The notes beneath the pieces are model-generated. The model was not told where the DNA came from. It was given only the letters and a program-made list of their open reading frames with translations, and made no database searches. Shown here piece by piece: positions 1-7,807 of a DNA stretch of 11,882 bases (positions within the stretch are counted from its first letter, which is position 1; each line of letters begins with the position of its first letter). The translations under genes and the position numbers were made by a program. The DNA is taken from positions 1 through 11,882 of the forward strand of contig NXFV01000581.1 of assembly GCA_002803225.1 (NCBI GenBank), written 5' to 3'. This stretch comes from Gamarada debralockiae. Lineage: Eukaryota; Ascomycota; Leotiomycetes; Helotiales; Hyphodiscaceae.

Positions 1-73
1 ATATTTTTTATAACCTATAAAGCCACTTGACTTATATTATTTTAGTTGTACCCTTAGTTAAAAGACTAGGCTT

Positions 74-181
74 ATGATAGCCCTAACGCTCCTAATATTA
101 AGCCCTGGCTTTATATAGGTATAACGGCCCTAATGCTCCTAATATTAAGCCCTGGCTTAATATAGGTGTGATAGCCCTAGG
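74..181. repeat. 47-bp tandem duplication (2.3 copies)
   Basis: Two 47-bp units lie head to tail at 74-120 and 121-167, followed by a partial third copy at 168-181 beginning GTGATAGCCCTAGG. The full units share the core CTCCTAATATTAAGCCCTGG and differ at a few positions, mostly transitions. This is probably a tandem repeat within an LTR or in sequence flanking it. Confidence 0.8.
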
Positions 182-459
182 GGAAATTATGCCTGAGGCG
201 TATTCCTGAGATCACGTGACAAGTGGGTCTTATAATTATAAGAACCTCGCTTAGATTATATATAATATAATAAACTTAGCTATATCTTCTCTTTCTTTAA
301 CTTTCTATCTTCTCTTCTTTCTTCTTTAGTTTAAAATCCTTGTCTATATAATATAGTAGTAGAAAATTAAAGCTATTTACCTAAGGTTTTCCTACCTTTG
401 TAATATAATTCTAAACTCTCTTATTCTACCTAAGAAGGCTTTTTATAATATCCTACTAT

Positions 460-2060
460 ATACAAATTATTAAATTCCTAATACTTAGAAGAACTAGTAA
501 CTAGTTAATGACCTCTAATATTTAAAAGAATACCTTAGAATAAAAACTATTAGCGGATATTAACAAAACTTTACTTATACCTAATTTTACTTATAGATAT
601 TATTAGACTTATTTCTGAGACTATTATACTACTTAAGAAAGCTACTTCCCCTATAGGGAACGCTAGTAGTACTAGCTAAGGAACTAGTATAGTTATAGCA
701 AGGAATAGTAAATAACCTACTGCTAAAAACCCAGCCGTTATCCTAGGAAGCCTAGCTAGCTCCTAATACTTAGCTAAAATCGATCTTCTAAGATAGTAAC
801 TAATAGTTTAGACTATAGCTATCTCCTTTATAGAAGAGGAAATTACCTGGCTTTATATAGTAGAAGAGTAATACTTTACCTCTACTCTTATTAGGGGACC
901 TAGTCCTAGTACTTAGGCCTATTATAATACTAAAGGAGTTATACTCTTGTCTAACTATTCCTCTAATAGTAAACCCCTATCCTAAGACTCTTCTTAAGTT
1001 AGCTCTACTATATGACTAAGTCTCTTATAATAGTACTACTTGATACTATATAACTAATGCTACTTGCGTTCCTCCTAGATCCCTTATAGTCCTATCCTCT
1101 TTAATTAGAGATACTATATACGAGAAAGTACCTTCTTTACTAAGTGTTCTAATACCCTAAAATAGTCTACTAAAATCGATAACCCCTTGCCTTTAGATAA
1201 TAGAGCTAACTCTAGCTATATTACCTAGTATCTCTTAATATATACTAAGCTAGCTAATAATATAGATTATTTCCTATTTGTCTAGAGTTAAATAACCTAT
1301 ATCTATAGTTATATTACTAGAAAGGTATAGTCTATACTCAAGCTCTACTTTAACCCTATTAACTCTTTAATACTCTTGTCTATAGATAATATATTTAATA
1401 TCTTATTTATTAGCTACTTAAACCCCTAGTAATTAGTAATTACTTAAGATAAGTATTATAACCTCTAGTAAGAATAAGTTAAGAAGTTCTTTAACTTTAT
1501 TATTAAATTCTAGTAGCTTACTAGATTAAGTAGAGTACCTTAGACTAACTAATATAAGAATCTCTACTAGAAGCTTAATATTTAATATTAATCTATACTA
1601 ATTCCTACTCTTCTAATATACTTAATATACAAATCCTTTATTATATAATACTAATACTTAGAGGTAAAACTAAAACTCTTGAACTACTATTGAGATTAAG
1701 ACTAAAAGGAATATAAGGCTAAGTAGGTAACTTAGATTCTAAAAGCTATATCTAACTCCAATCGATATTATAATTGCCTTATTTAGGCTATTTTACTTAC
1801 CTTTAATACTATAGTTCTAGCTCGTTCCCCTACTACTACCCCTGCTATTAATACTAATTAGTAACCCCCTATATCTTAAGGTAATACCTTAGCTCCTGAT
1901 AGTCCTTCTAATATAAAGTACTATAACTATAACTAGTATAAGTATATAAGTAAAGATTATACTTAGCTCTATAAAAGTAATTAGATCTATAAGATATTAA
2001 AAGGAGAGCCCTTTAATAAGAAGACTAAAGATATAAATAAGACCTTATTTAAGTTAAGAA
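460..2060 (+). pseudogene. gag-like pseudogene with CCHC zinc-knuckle ghost
   Basis: Reading with TAG/TAA taken as former Trp or Gln codons gives a gag-like N-terminal stretch near 490-545 (Leu-Arg-Arg-Thr-Ser-Asn then TAG). It also gives a capsid-like stretch near 1490-1580, with repeated Phe-Asn-Phe and Asn-Leu-Tyr patterns. At 1919-1960 the codons TAC, TAT, TAT and TAT occupy exactly the four ligand positions of a C-x2-C-x4-H-x4-C knuckle. Each can arise from Cys or His codons by the TG-to-TA and CA-to-TA changes typical of RIP. The frame changes between the N-terminal part and the knuckle, so indels or misreading are likely. In a live element gag packages the RNA into particles; this copy cannot be translated. 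The limits of the pseudogene are approximate. Confidence 0.55.
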
Positions 2061-2097
2061 ATAAGAAACTCTAGAGAAAGTCTTTATTCTAGGGATA

Positions 2098-2475
2098 TAT
2101 ATATTAGATATTAATAAAATAAATTTATTAAACTTAATAAAAGATAAGTCTTTTATAATTTTATATACTTTAGTTAAGAATAGAATAAAAATTAATCTTA
2201 ATATTCTAGTAAATATAAAAGTAAATAGTTTTATATTTATTAATACTATACTTATAGCTTAAATATATCTTAACTTAAACCTTTAAATCTCTCTTCTTTT
2301 TTAAAAGATTAAAGTTAAAGAGTATAATAAGAAAGTTACTTAATATATTTAATTATATTTTACTTTTAACTTAATAATTAATAAGTAATATTAATTTAAT
2401 ATCCTTTTTATTATTTTAGACCTTAAAATATATAAAGTTATTATTAAAAGGAAGTAATTTAAATACTATATTTAA
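2098..2475 (+). pseudogene. Retropepsin-like (aspartic protease) start of pol, truncated
   Basis: One frame shows the layout of a Gypsy retropepsin. There is a Phe-Ile-Phe-Ile-Asn-Thr motif at about 2230-2247, where the codon AAT at 2242-2244 sits in the place of the catalytic Asp (GAT to AAT after T is a RIP-type change). A Lys-Glu-Tyr-Asn-Lys-Lys stretch follows at about 2317-2334. The second protease motif, Ile-Leu-Asp-Leu then Val-Ile-Ile-Lys-Arg-Lys, runs to TAA at 2455-2457. Spacing and order fit fungal Gypsy proteases, which release gag and pol products from the polyprotein. The frame differs from that of the zinc knuckle, as is usual where pol follows gag by a frameshift. The reading ends at about 2475, where a different, GC-richer sequence begins, so the rest of pol is missing. 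Inactive. Confidence 0.6.
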
Positions 2476-2995
2476 CGACCAGACGGCAAACTAGCTGCTG
2501 TTTTCAGCGGGTTTGGTCGCTGCTTTTTATAGCCAACTTGCTAAAATCTTACGCTACTCTAGCGCTCGCGTACTCTATAGCTTAGGCGGCACGACCTTAG
2601 CAGCGCCCTAGCTAACCTGCTACAGGAACGCCAAAAAAAGCATATAGGTTAAATTATTATTCGAAAGTACTTCTCTTATCCTCGTTTAACGCTTTAGAAT
2701 AGAGAGGAGCAGAAAACGGCTCCCCTCCATCCCCTTGTAACTCAGGATAGAAGTCCTTATATTTATTCGTTTTCTCTCTCTCCCTCTCTTCCTTCTTTAT
2801 TTTCTTTCCTTTAAATCTCTTATCCTTAACTATTACTTTCCTTTACTCTACTTATCCCTTCCCTCTCTACTAGCTACTATTACTTAGGTAACAGGCTCCT
2901 CGTTTATATCTTTGGCTTTTATTCTTTACTTTTAATTATTATCACCGTCGTCTCTTTTAGTTAATCTAGTCGCTATATATTATTACTAATAACTA
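2476..2995 (+). other. Upstream region of the DUF3435 element; no gene seen
   Basis: Composition switches at about 2476 from AT-rich to near-balanced, with CG, CA and TG reappearing. The first 40 bases contain nested inverted repeats: CGACCA near the left and TGGTCG near the right, around GCTG-TTTT-CAGC. This is the kind of structure found at a mobile-element end or promoter. From about 2765 to 2935 the plus strand is rich in C and T, as in fungal core promoters. I see no open frame of substance. It most likely holds the 5' end and promoter of the pseudogene that follows; the exact boundary of the mobile unit is not proven. Confidence 0.45.
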
Positions 2996-5627
2996 ATACT
3001 AAGCTGTCCTTCCTCTTCCTCTAATAGCAATAGATTAGACATTAAAAGCTACTTTAATACAAGAGATAAGTAAGAGGAGACTAACGCTAATACTAAGCTG
3101 ATAAACGTTAATACTAATATTAATACAGATAATAAGGCACACCTGCTAGGTCTAGAGTAGCTAACTCGCGCGGAGGATTATACTAGCATTATATTAATAG
3201 ATATAGATACTAATATTAAGAGAGATAATAAGGTAGATCTAGTATAGATCGCTAGAGAGGAGAACGCCTACCCGCTAGAGTATTACCTCGATCAAGAGAA
3301 CAACTCTAACGAATCCGAGGATAAAGATAACTATAGTAATAGTAGTCTCCTCCTCCTCGATATAATCGAGGGATAGTTCTATTAGTATTTACTCTATTCC
3401 CCTTTTGCCTACTATCTTCTGCTATTATAAGATCGCTAACTTAACTCTTTTTACAGGTATTACAAATATATATAAAAGGATCCTGCCCAGATAATATAGG
3501 CTATCTCTCACTATACTCTCAAGGCCTTCTTTGAATAGATATTAAATTAATATTAGGGGAAGAGTAGAAGGAGGCTTGCCGGCATTAAGTCTGCTAGTAC
3601 GCTCGGGATATATTGGAAGGTCTTCCGGCTCGTGTACGAACGGGCGACTAGAGAGAAGATCGAGGGGGAAATAAACCGCTATATACATCAGGTGAGAAGT
3701 ACTTTTTGTGTCACGCTCCATCCCGTCCGAATGATTCTAGATGAGAGGCTAATGAACATTTTCGTTATAGGTCCTTAGGAAGCTGGCGAAGAAGTACTGC
3801 TTAACAACGAAGAAGTACAATAATACGGCGATGTATATCGAGGACCTCGCAGGCATCTTGCAGACCAACTTAACGACGACGAAGTAGAGGTATACACATA
3901 GCCAGCACCGTATTAACATAAGCCTCTTTAGCTAGCTCGGTATATTCTCCGCAAACCGACCTTTGGCGCTCCTAAACCTTTGCTACGGCGATATCACAGT
4001 AAACCTACTCCGGGACCTTAGTAGCGGGGTCTATTGAATCTTAATTGAATTCACGTGCGAGTTCACGAAGAAGTTTCTCGGCACGAAAGAGACATAAGCT
4101 TTATACTATACCTTTTCTTATCCCCCTTATCCCCTTTCTCTTTTAATTTAACAAGACGTACGACTTACTAAGAAGTTAAGAATACGTTTCCCCTTCCTGA
4201 GATTATTTTTAACCTATCCCTACTCCTTAGTCCGTATATCGCCCTCTTAGGCCTTATCTTTACTAATAATACCTTCTTAGCCCTAAGTCTTACGTCAGCT
4301 AAGAGAATTAGCAAGCTAGATATTCCGTCTAGCTATAAGTAGCTACCCTTACATTTGAAACCAGAACTAGCTAAAGTCCCCGTCTTTTATAAGTCTATTA
4401 AGATACCTTATAAATAGGAGATCTCGCCCGACTAGAAATTACCTTACACGACCCTCTTAAAGTAGATAAAGCGGCTCGGCGTACTTACTGGATTTCCGCA
4501 GATTACGCGTCCGTACTCCCTTTAATATAGTACGGGTAACGCCTTTAACTAGAGCAGTACGTATCCTTTAGTCCCTTCTCGTAATCTCCCCCGCCCCTCT
4601 CCCCCCTTCTCCCCGGGCCCTACGGCGACATATTAACTATCGATCCACAGGTGACATAAGCGACGCGCTCTAGAACATAATCATACAATACGCTAAGATC
4701 GATACCTTTATTAAGCACTACCTCCAGTAGAAGGTAACTACTAATACTCGAGCTATTATCTCCAGCTATAAACCTTAGCGCGACCTAATGCAGGCGGCCT
4801 ATCGGATAACTCGCTAGATTGATCTTAACTAGCCGTAAGAACTTACGTCTAAGTAATCCCTATCCATCAATTAGGATCCCGATATCTACCGCCTTATTAC
4901 GGAGCAAGGGAAGTAGAAGCGCTGTTTCCAGAGTATAGCGACCTAATAGCCCGGGTACCAGATCCTCAGTCAGGCTATCTTTAACGCTAGACAGCGGCTA
5001 AGAGCTGCGCTCCTTAAGTACCTTCAAGACTACTAGGACCTAGAACACCCAGTCGACGAGATCGAACGGCAGCTCTCTGGGATTAAGCTTAGCAAGGACG
5101 TAAAGACTACCTTAGACGAGAACGATAAGATACCCCTAATCTAGAAGCGCTTAGCCGAGACGATAATAACGCTCCTAAGAACGACTATAGAAGAAGAGTT
5201 CCGCCGCCGCAATACGGCTATCGATACAGTCGCTACCTACTACCACTTCCAGGAGGGGGGAGCTACTACCCGACCACGTGCGAGGCTATCTATACGAAGG
5301 GCGAGTCGGACGCCGTCGAAGGAGACTAACCCGTAGCTAGCAGCCGCTAAGGCCGAGAAGCAAGCGTTAAGTAACGCGATATTATTAATATTTACGGAGA
5401 AGAGAACTACTACCTGTTTCCTTTGCCTAGGGGAGCAGAGCTTACTATTGGAAAAGCGTACCTATAAGTTTGCTAGTCCAGGAGACTTAACGAAGCACTT
5501 CAAGCGGAAGCATCTAGCCTACATCAAAGAAGGAGATCGGCTCGAGTGCAAGGTCTGTCGAATGGGGCTGTAGCACAAGTAGCATCTCCAGAATCATGCA
5601 GAGAGCATCCACGGGACAGTCTCTTGA
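2996..5627 (+). pseudogene. RIP-inactivated DUF3435 tyrosine-recombinase-like gene with C-terminal C2H2 fingers
   Basis: The translation follows the fungal DUF3435 family, often labelled FluG-domain or C2H2 finger protein, which includes Starship captain and Crypton-like tyrosine recombinases. Landmarks: a Leu-Gly-Ile-Tyr-Trp-Lys-Val motif near 3600; Ala-Asn-Arg-Pro at 3951-3962, holding a candidate catalytic Arg (3957-3959); Asn-Thr-Phe-Pro-Leu-Pro-Glu at 4181-4201; Arg-Pro-Tyr-Ser-Leu then TAA at 4523-4525, where the family has a second Arg; TAC at 4689-4691 in place of a family His; and a candidate nucleophile Tyr at 4719-4721. Two C-terminal fingers remain: C-x2-C-x23-H-x4-H (5415-5513) and a classic C-x2-C-x12-H-x4-H (5547-5612). 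The frame stays open apart from about 35 TAG/TAA codons if introns are removed at 3385-3456 (weakest), 3692-3770, 4094-4155 (donor mutated to AT) and 4557-4650 (GTACGT donor, CACAG acceptor). TGA at 5625-5627 ends the gene. The start is a guess: ATA at 2996, possibly a former ATG. A live product would act on DNA in the nucleus; this copy is dead. Confidence 0.82.
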
Positions 5628-5816
5628 CCCTTCGATACTCTTCGAAAAGCGTACAGACTTTCACCACCCTACACCACTTTGGGACGCTTCGCTCTCTCTC
5701 ATTTGTCTTGTGTCGCCGCCTGTGTATCTCGACTTACAACACCTTATACTTGCTCTGCCCCCGCCTCTCAAACATAATCCACCACATCTGCCTGTTCTTA
5801 GCATTCTGATATTGCA
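5628..5816 (+). promoter_or_regulatory. Pyrimidine-rich promoter-like leader upstream of 5817 ORF
   Basis: This 189-base gap has normal base composition, with CA and TG common again, so RIP damage has ended. CT-rich tracts, for example CGCTCTCTCTCATTTGTCTTG at about 5688, followed by a C- and A-rich leader up to the ATG, match the look of fungal core promoters and 5' untranslated leaders. No TATA box is clear. It may instead be the 3' flank of the DUF3435 element. Confidence 0.35.
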
Positions 5817-6119
5817 ATGGCTCCCACCATCGACCTCCCACCGCTGGACGCTCTCGATGCCCTTACGAGCGTGGTCAAACGGCGTATCGAAGGCAACCGT
5901 GTCCTAAAGGAGAAAGAGAAGACGAAACTCACCTGCGAAAGGTATCGACAAATGCGGAGTGGTTTGAATAAGGAGCATCTGGGCAAACGTGAGTGTCTGG
6001 GCAGATGTGGGTGTCTGGGCAGGTGTGGGCGTCTGGGCAGGCGTGGGTGCAGGCGTGGGTGTCTAGGCAGGTGTAATTTGGTGGTGCTTGGGCAGGCGTG
6101 GGTGTCTGGGCAGGTGTAG
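5817..6119 (+). CDS. Small hypothetical protein; unique 57-codon start running into a minisatellite
   Basis: ATG at 5817 (context GCAATGG) opens a frame whose first 57 residues look like real protein. Residues 4-20 form a hydrophobic segment beginning Thr-Ile-Asp-Leu-Pro-Pro-Leu. A basic helix rich in Lys, Glu and Arg follows (about 21-45), then Arg-Tyr-Arg-Gln-Met-Arg-Ser-Gly-Leu. I do not recognise the family. At 5989 the frame enters the minisatellite and encodes Cys-Leu-Gly-Arg-type hexapeptides until TAG at 6117-6119. A GTGAGT sequence at 5989-5994 is a good fungal 5' splice site, so the unique part may be exon 1 (5817-5988), with the array filling its intron. No convincing second exon is visible downstream. 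It could be an intact gene with a coding repeat, an exon cut off by repeat expansion, or a relic. Confidence 0.35.
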   Translation: MAPTIDLPPLDALDALTSVVKRRIEGNRVLKEKEKTKLTCERYRQMRSGLNKEHLGKRECLGRCGCLGRCGRLGRRGCRRGCLGRCNLVVLGQAWVSGQV

Positions 6120-6392
6120 GTGTCTGGGCAGGTGTGGGTGGCTGGGCAGATGTGGTTTGGTGGTGCTTGGGCAAGCGTGAGTGTCTGGGCAGGCGTGGGT
6201 GGCTGGGCAGGTGTGGTTTGGTGGTGCTTGGGCAAGCGTGAGTGTCTGGGCAGGTGTAGGTGTCTGGGCAGGTATGGGCGGCTGGGCAGGTGTGGTTTGG
6301 TGGCGCTTGGGCAAGCGTGGCTGTCTGGGGAGGTGTGAGTGTGTAGGCAGGTATGGTTCGGTGGTGCTTGGGCAAGCGTGGGTGTCTGGGCA
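5989..6392 (+). repeat. Composite minisatellite of 18-bp (A) and 25-bp (B) units, G-rich on plus strand
   Basis: The 404 bases resolve fully into 14 complete A units (18 bp, consensus GTGGGTGTCTGGGCAGGT), one 12-bp shortened A, five B units (25 bp, with core TTTGGTGGTGCTTGGGCAAGC preceded by GTGG or a variant) and a final 15-bp partial A. The order after the first B is AAAB, AAB, AAAB, AAB, A, so higher-order units of 61 and 79 bp have been copied. Runs of GGG spaced 5 and 7 bases apart (6009-6047) form a canonical G-quadruplex motif. Most A units start GTGAGT/GTGGGT and contain GGCAG, so each resembles a minimal intron. On the minus strand the array reads as Pro-Asp-Thr-His and Pro-Ser-His-Pro-type repeats, which I treat as chance. 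Confidence 0.93.
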
Positions 6393-6407
6393 TTTGTAAT
6401 GAATCGT

Positions 6408-6459
6408 CAAAATCGGCTCACGATGCCAGCTTTGACGTCCACGTATAACTCCGATTTTG
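6408..6459. repeat. 9-bp perfect inverted repeat, 34-bp spacer
   Basis: CAAAATCGG at 6408-6416 is matched by its reverse complement CCGATTTTG at 6451-6459, just after the minisatellite ends. It might be a small hairpin or a protein-binding pair; chance is also possible at this length. Confidence 0.4.
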
Positions 6460-6464
6460 GCGCC

Positions 6465-6713
6465 TTAGCTTATTGACTTTTCTGGCATCAGCACCCTATT
6501 CGGCCTCTGAGCTAAAGAATTCCTTCTCATCCACTGATTTGTAGGATTATACAACCAAAATCGAGTTCTTTTCACAGAATATCCGCCACGTTCGGCTTCT
6601 TCATAGTAGGAAGAGGTGTAACGTTGACTTTGCATGCTCTTAATATGGCGACAAAGTCGAAGATTTTCAGATAGTTTCATCTCCATTTGAAGCTCTGTCT
6701 CAAGCATGGCCAT
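6465..6713 (-). CDS. Uncertain small ORF, 82 codons, unrecognised
   Basis: ATG at 6713 (minus strand) opens an 82-codon frame. The product starts Met-Ala-Met-Leu-Glu-Thr-Glu-Leu and forms an amphipathic helix over roughly residues 1-28. It then has a Tyr/Arg-rich middle with Ser-Tyr-Tyr-Glu-Glu-Ala-Glu and a Trp-containing stretch near residues 53-62. I know no family with this pattern. The bases directly upstream, TTGCTCAG, would also serve as a 3' splice site, so this could be a later exon of a minus-strand gene. Only 65 bases separate it from the divergent MADS-like start. It may equally be a chance frame. Confidence 0.25.
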   Translation of the reverse strand: MAMLETELQMEMKLSENLRLCRHIKSMQSQRYTSSYYEEAERGGYSVKRTRFWLYNPTNQWMRRNSLAQRPNRVLMPEKSIS

Positions 6714-6778
6714 CTGAGCAATTCTGATTTAAGATTGACTTATTCACCTATTTAAGTGAATATCCTCTCTGGTGATCA

Positions 6779-7215
6779 ATGGCCGAGGAGCTTTCTCTGT
6801 CACTTATGCGATTTGAGCATAACATAGATGCTAAAATTACCAAACACGACAACCAGGGAATCAAGAGGAAACGAAAGAATGAGGGCATCAACAGGAGAAA
6901 GGATACCTTAGTTAGGAAAGCCCATGAATTAGGAGGATTCGATGGTGTAGACGTGGCCCTGATTATTTGCAAGCATGGTCGATATACTACATACAGTTCT
7001 AGGGACCATGGGTCGTGGCCGCCATCTATGGCAGAGATCGTGAGTAGTCGCTCGATTGATACATACAACTGGTGCTAATGCTGATCTAGCAAACTACCTA
7101 TCCTCTTCCGAAGATTTTATTGCCACGGGATATAGAAAAGCGGAGCTCTAAGGACAGGGAAATAGAATTGCCTCTGAAAGACAAGGGAGATAAAGGAGTC
7201 GTAAACAACAGATAA
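6779..7215 (+). CDS. MADS/SRF-like small DNA-binding protein, two exons (intron 7040-7089)
   Basis: Exon 1 (6779-7039) and exon 2 (7090-7215) join in phase 0 to give 128 codons. Residues 31-73 carry a MADS-box-like core: a Lys/Arg-rich start, Arg-Arg-Lys-Asp-Thr-Leu-Val-Arg-Lys-Ala-His-Glu-Leu, then Val-Asp-Val-Ala-Leu-Ile-Ile and Gly-Arg-Tyr-Thr-Thr-Tyr. A Ser-Trp-Pro-Pro-Ser-Met tail of the kind I associate with short fungal SRF-like proteins follows. The family binds DNA as dimers and regulates transcription in the nucleus; the target is unknown. The intron is 50 bp, with donor GTGAGT, branch-like GCTAAT and acceptor CTAG. Exon 2 adds a basic-acidic tail rich in Lys, Asp and Glu. The TAA stop (7213-7215) straddles the TA target duplication and the first base of the transposon that follows. 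Without that insertion the stop would read TAG at the same codon. No internal stops or RIP damage are seen. Confidence 0.72.
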
Positions 7216-7276
7216 CGTCCATCCCTGCGTGCCGAAAAAACCGGTGTGCCGAAAAAAATAATAGGTACTTTGACTT
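7215..7276 (+). repeat. Left terminal inverted repeat of the MITE
   Basis: It begins ACGTCCATCCCTGCGTGCCG and ends GGTACTTTGACTT, directly after the TA at 7213-7214. It aligns without gaps to the reverse complement of 7808-7869 and to 11373-11434. Confidence 0.88.
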
Positions 7277-7352
7277 GAAGTATAGTAGACTTCGAAATCG
7301 GCTTCAGTTTGGAACACTGAATGGTTTTTAATTTTAATCCACATTTTATACG

Positions 7353-7374
7353 CACTAGCTTTCTATAGCTAGTG
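7353..7374. repeat. Perfect hairpin inside the MITE
   Basis: CACTAGCT (7353-7360) and AGCTAGTG (7367-7374) form an 8-bp perfect stem around the loop TTCTAT. Such internal hairpins are common in MITEs. Confidence 0.7.
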
Positions 7375-7467
7375 CCATTATAAATCCCTGCCTTCGCTTA
7401 TCTCTTAGATGCACGTGGTCCACCCTAGAATTTTTCATAATGCTGGTCATCGGCGTTATTTCGGCTA

Positions 7468-7517
7468 AATCACGTGATTAAAGATAATATTGTGCCTCTA
7501 GAATATTCTAATATTCT
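7468..7517. repeat. 12-bp palindrome with CACGTG core, then AT-rich hairpin
   Basis: AATCACGTGATT (7468-7479) is a perfect palindrome with an E-box-type CACGTG core. Twenty bases later AGAATATT and AATATTCT (7500-7517) form a stem with a CT loop. The palindrome could bind bHLH or bZIP-type regulators and give the transposon promoter or enhancer activity; that is inference. Confidence 0.5.
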
Positions 7518-7807
7518 GAATCTAAATTACATCTTCCATAGTTAAATTCCCTGCCACTCTACTCCTTTAATAGTTCTGTCGTGCTATTGACTTTAGGTTT
7601 TGCTCCCTCCAGAAATTACCATAAATCAATCGAATCAGGATATGGCTCTCATTGGCAAGTCATGGCCTGCCCAGACCTCGTTTCTAGCGATCCTTATAAT
7701 AACACAGGATTGGACAGCCGGCCTACAGTACACAGCAGCGTGGCTACGGAACACGATATGTATAACTATAGAAAATATCGATATGTGCGTAGAGTCTAAG
7801 TTGCTTA

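Larger units (their letters stand above)
1..2475 (+). mobile_element. RIP-degraded Ty3/Gypsy-type LTR retrotransposon fragment (5' part only)
   Basis: The stretch is AT-rich, poor in CA and TG dinucleotides, and filled with TAG and TAA in every frame, which is the footprint of repeat-induced point mutation. Read on the plus strand with Trp or Gln in place of TAG/TAA, it shows a gag-like region, a CCHC knuckle at 1919-1960 and an aspartic-protease-like region at about 2150-2475, in the gag-then-pol order of retrotransposons. The protease region resembles the retropepsin of fungal Gypsy elements. Reverse transcriptase, RNase H and integrase are absent, because composition and content change sharply at about 2476. 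The first 370 bases hold a TATA-rich stretch (about 250-275) and pyrimidine-rich sequence (about 285-330) and may be LTR or leader, but I cannot fix LTR ends. Assignment to Gypsy rather than Copia rests on the protease and is fairly likely, not certain. Confidence 0.68.

Noticed and set aside
74..181. CCCTAA motifs as telomeric sequence
   Set aside because: The motif occurs only singly inside a 47-bp tandem unit, with no run of CCCTAA repeats.
5989..6392. Repeat array as a CRISPR
   Set aside because: Units are contiguous with no unique spacers, and the genome is fungal.
5798..6410. Three minus-strand frames rich in Pro, Thr, His and Cys across the minisatellite
   Set aside because: They are translations of the repeat array in alternative frames; repetition keeps them open without selection for protein.
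6748..7068. 106-codon minus-strand frame opposite MADS exon 1
   Set aside because: It mirrors the MADS-like exon, which has the recognisable motif, a good intron and an extended second exon.
7098..7355. Minus-strand frames across MADS exon 2 and the MITE left end
   Set aside because: They cross the exon and the terminal repeat and have no recognised content; shadows.
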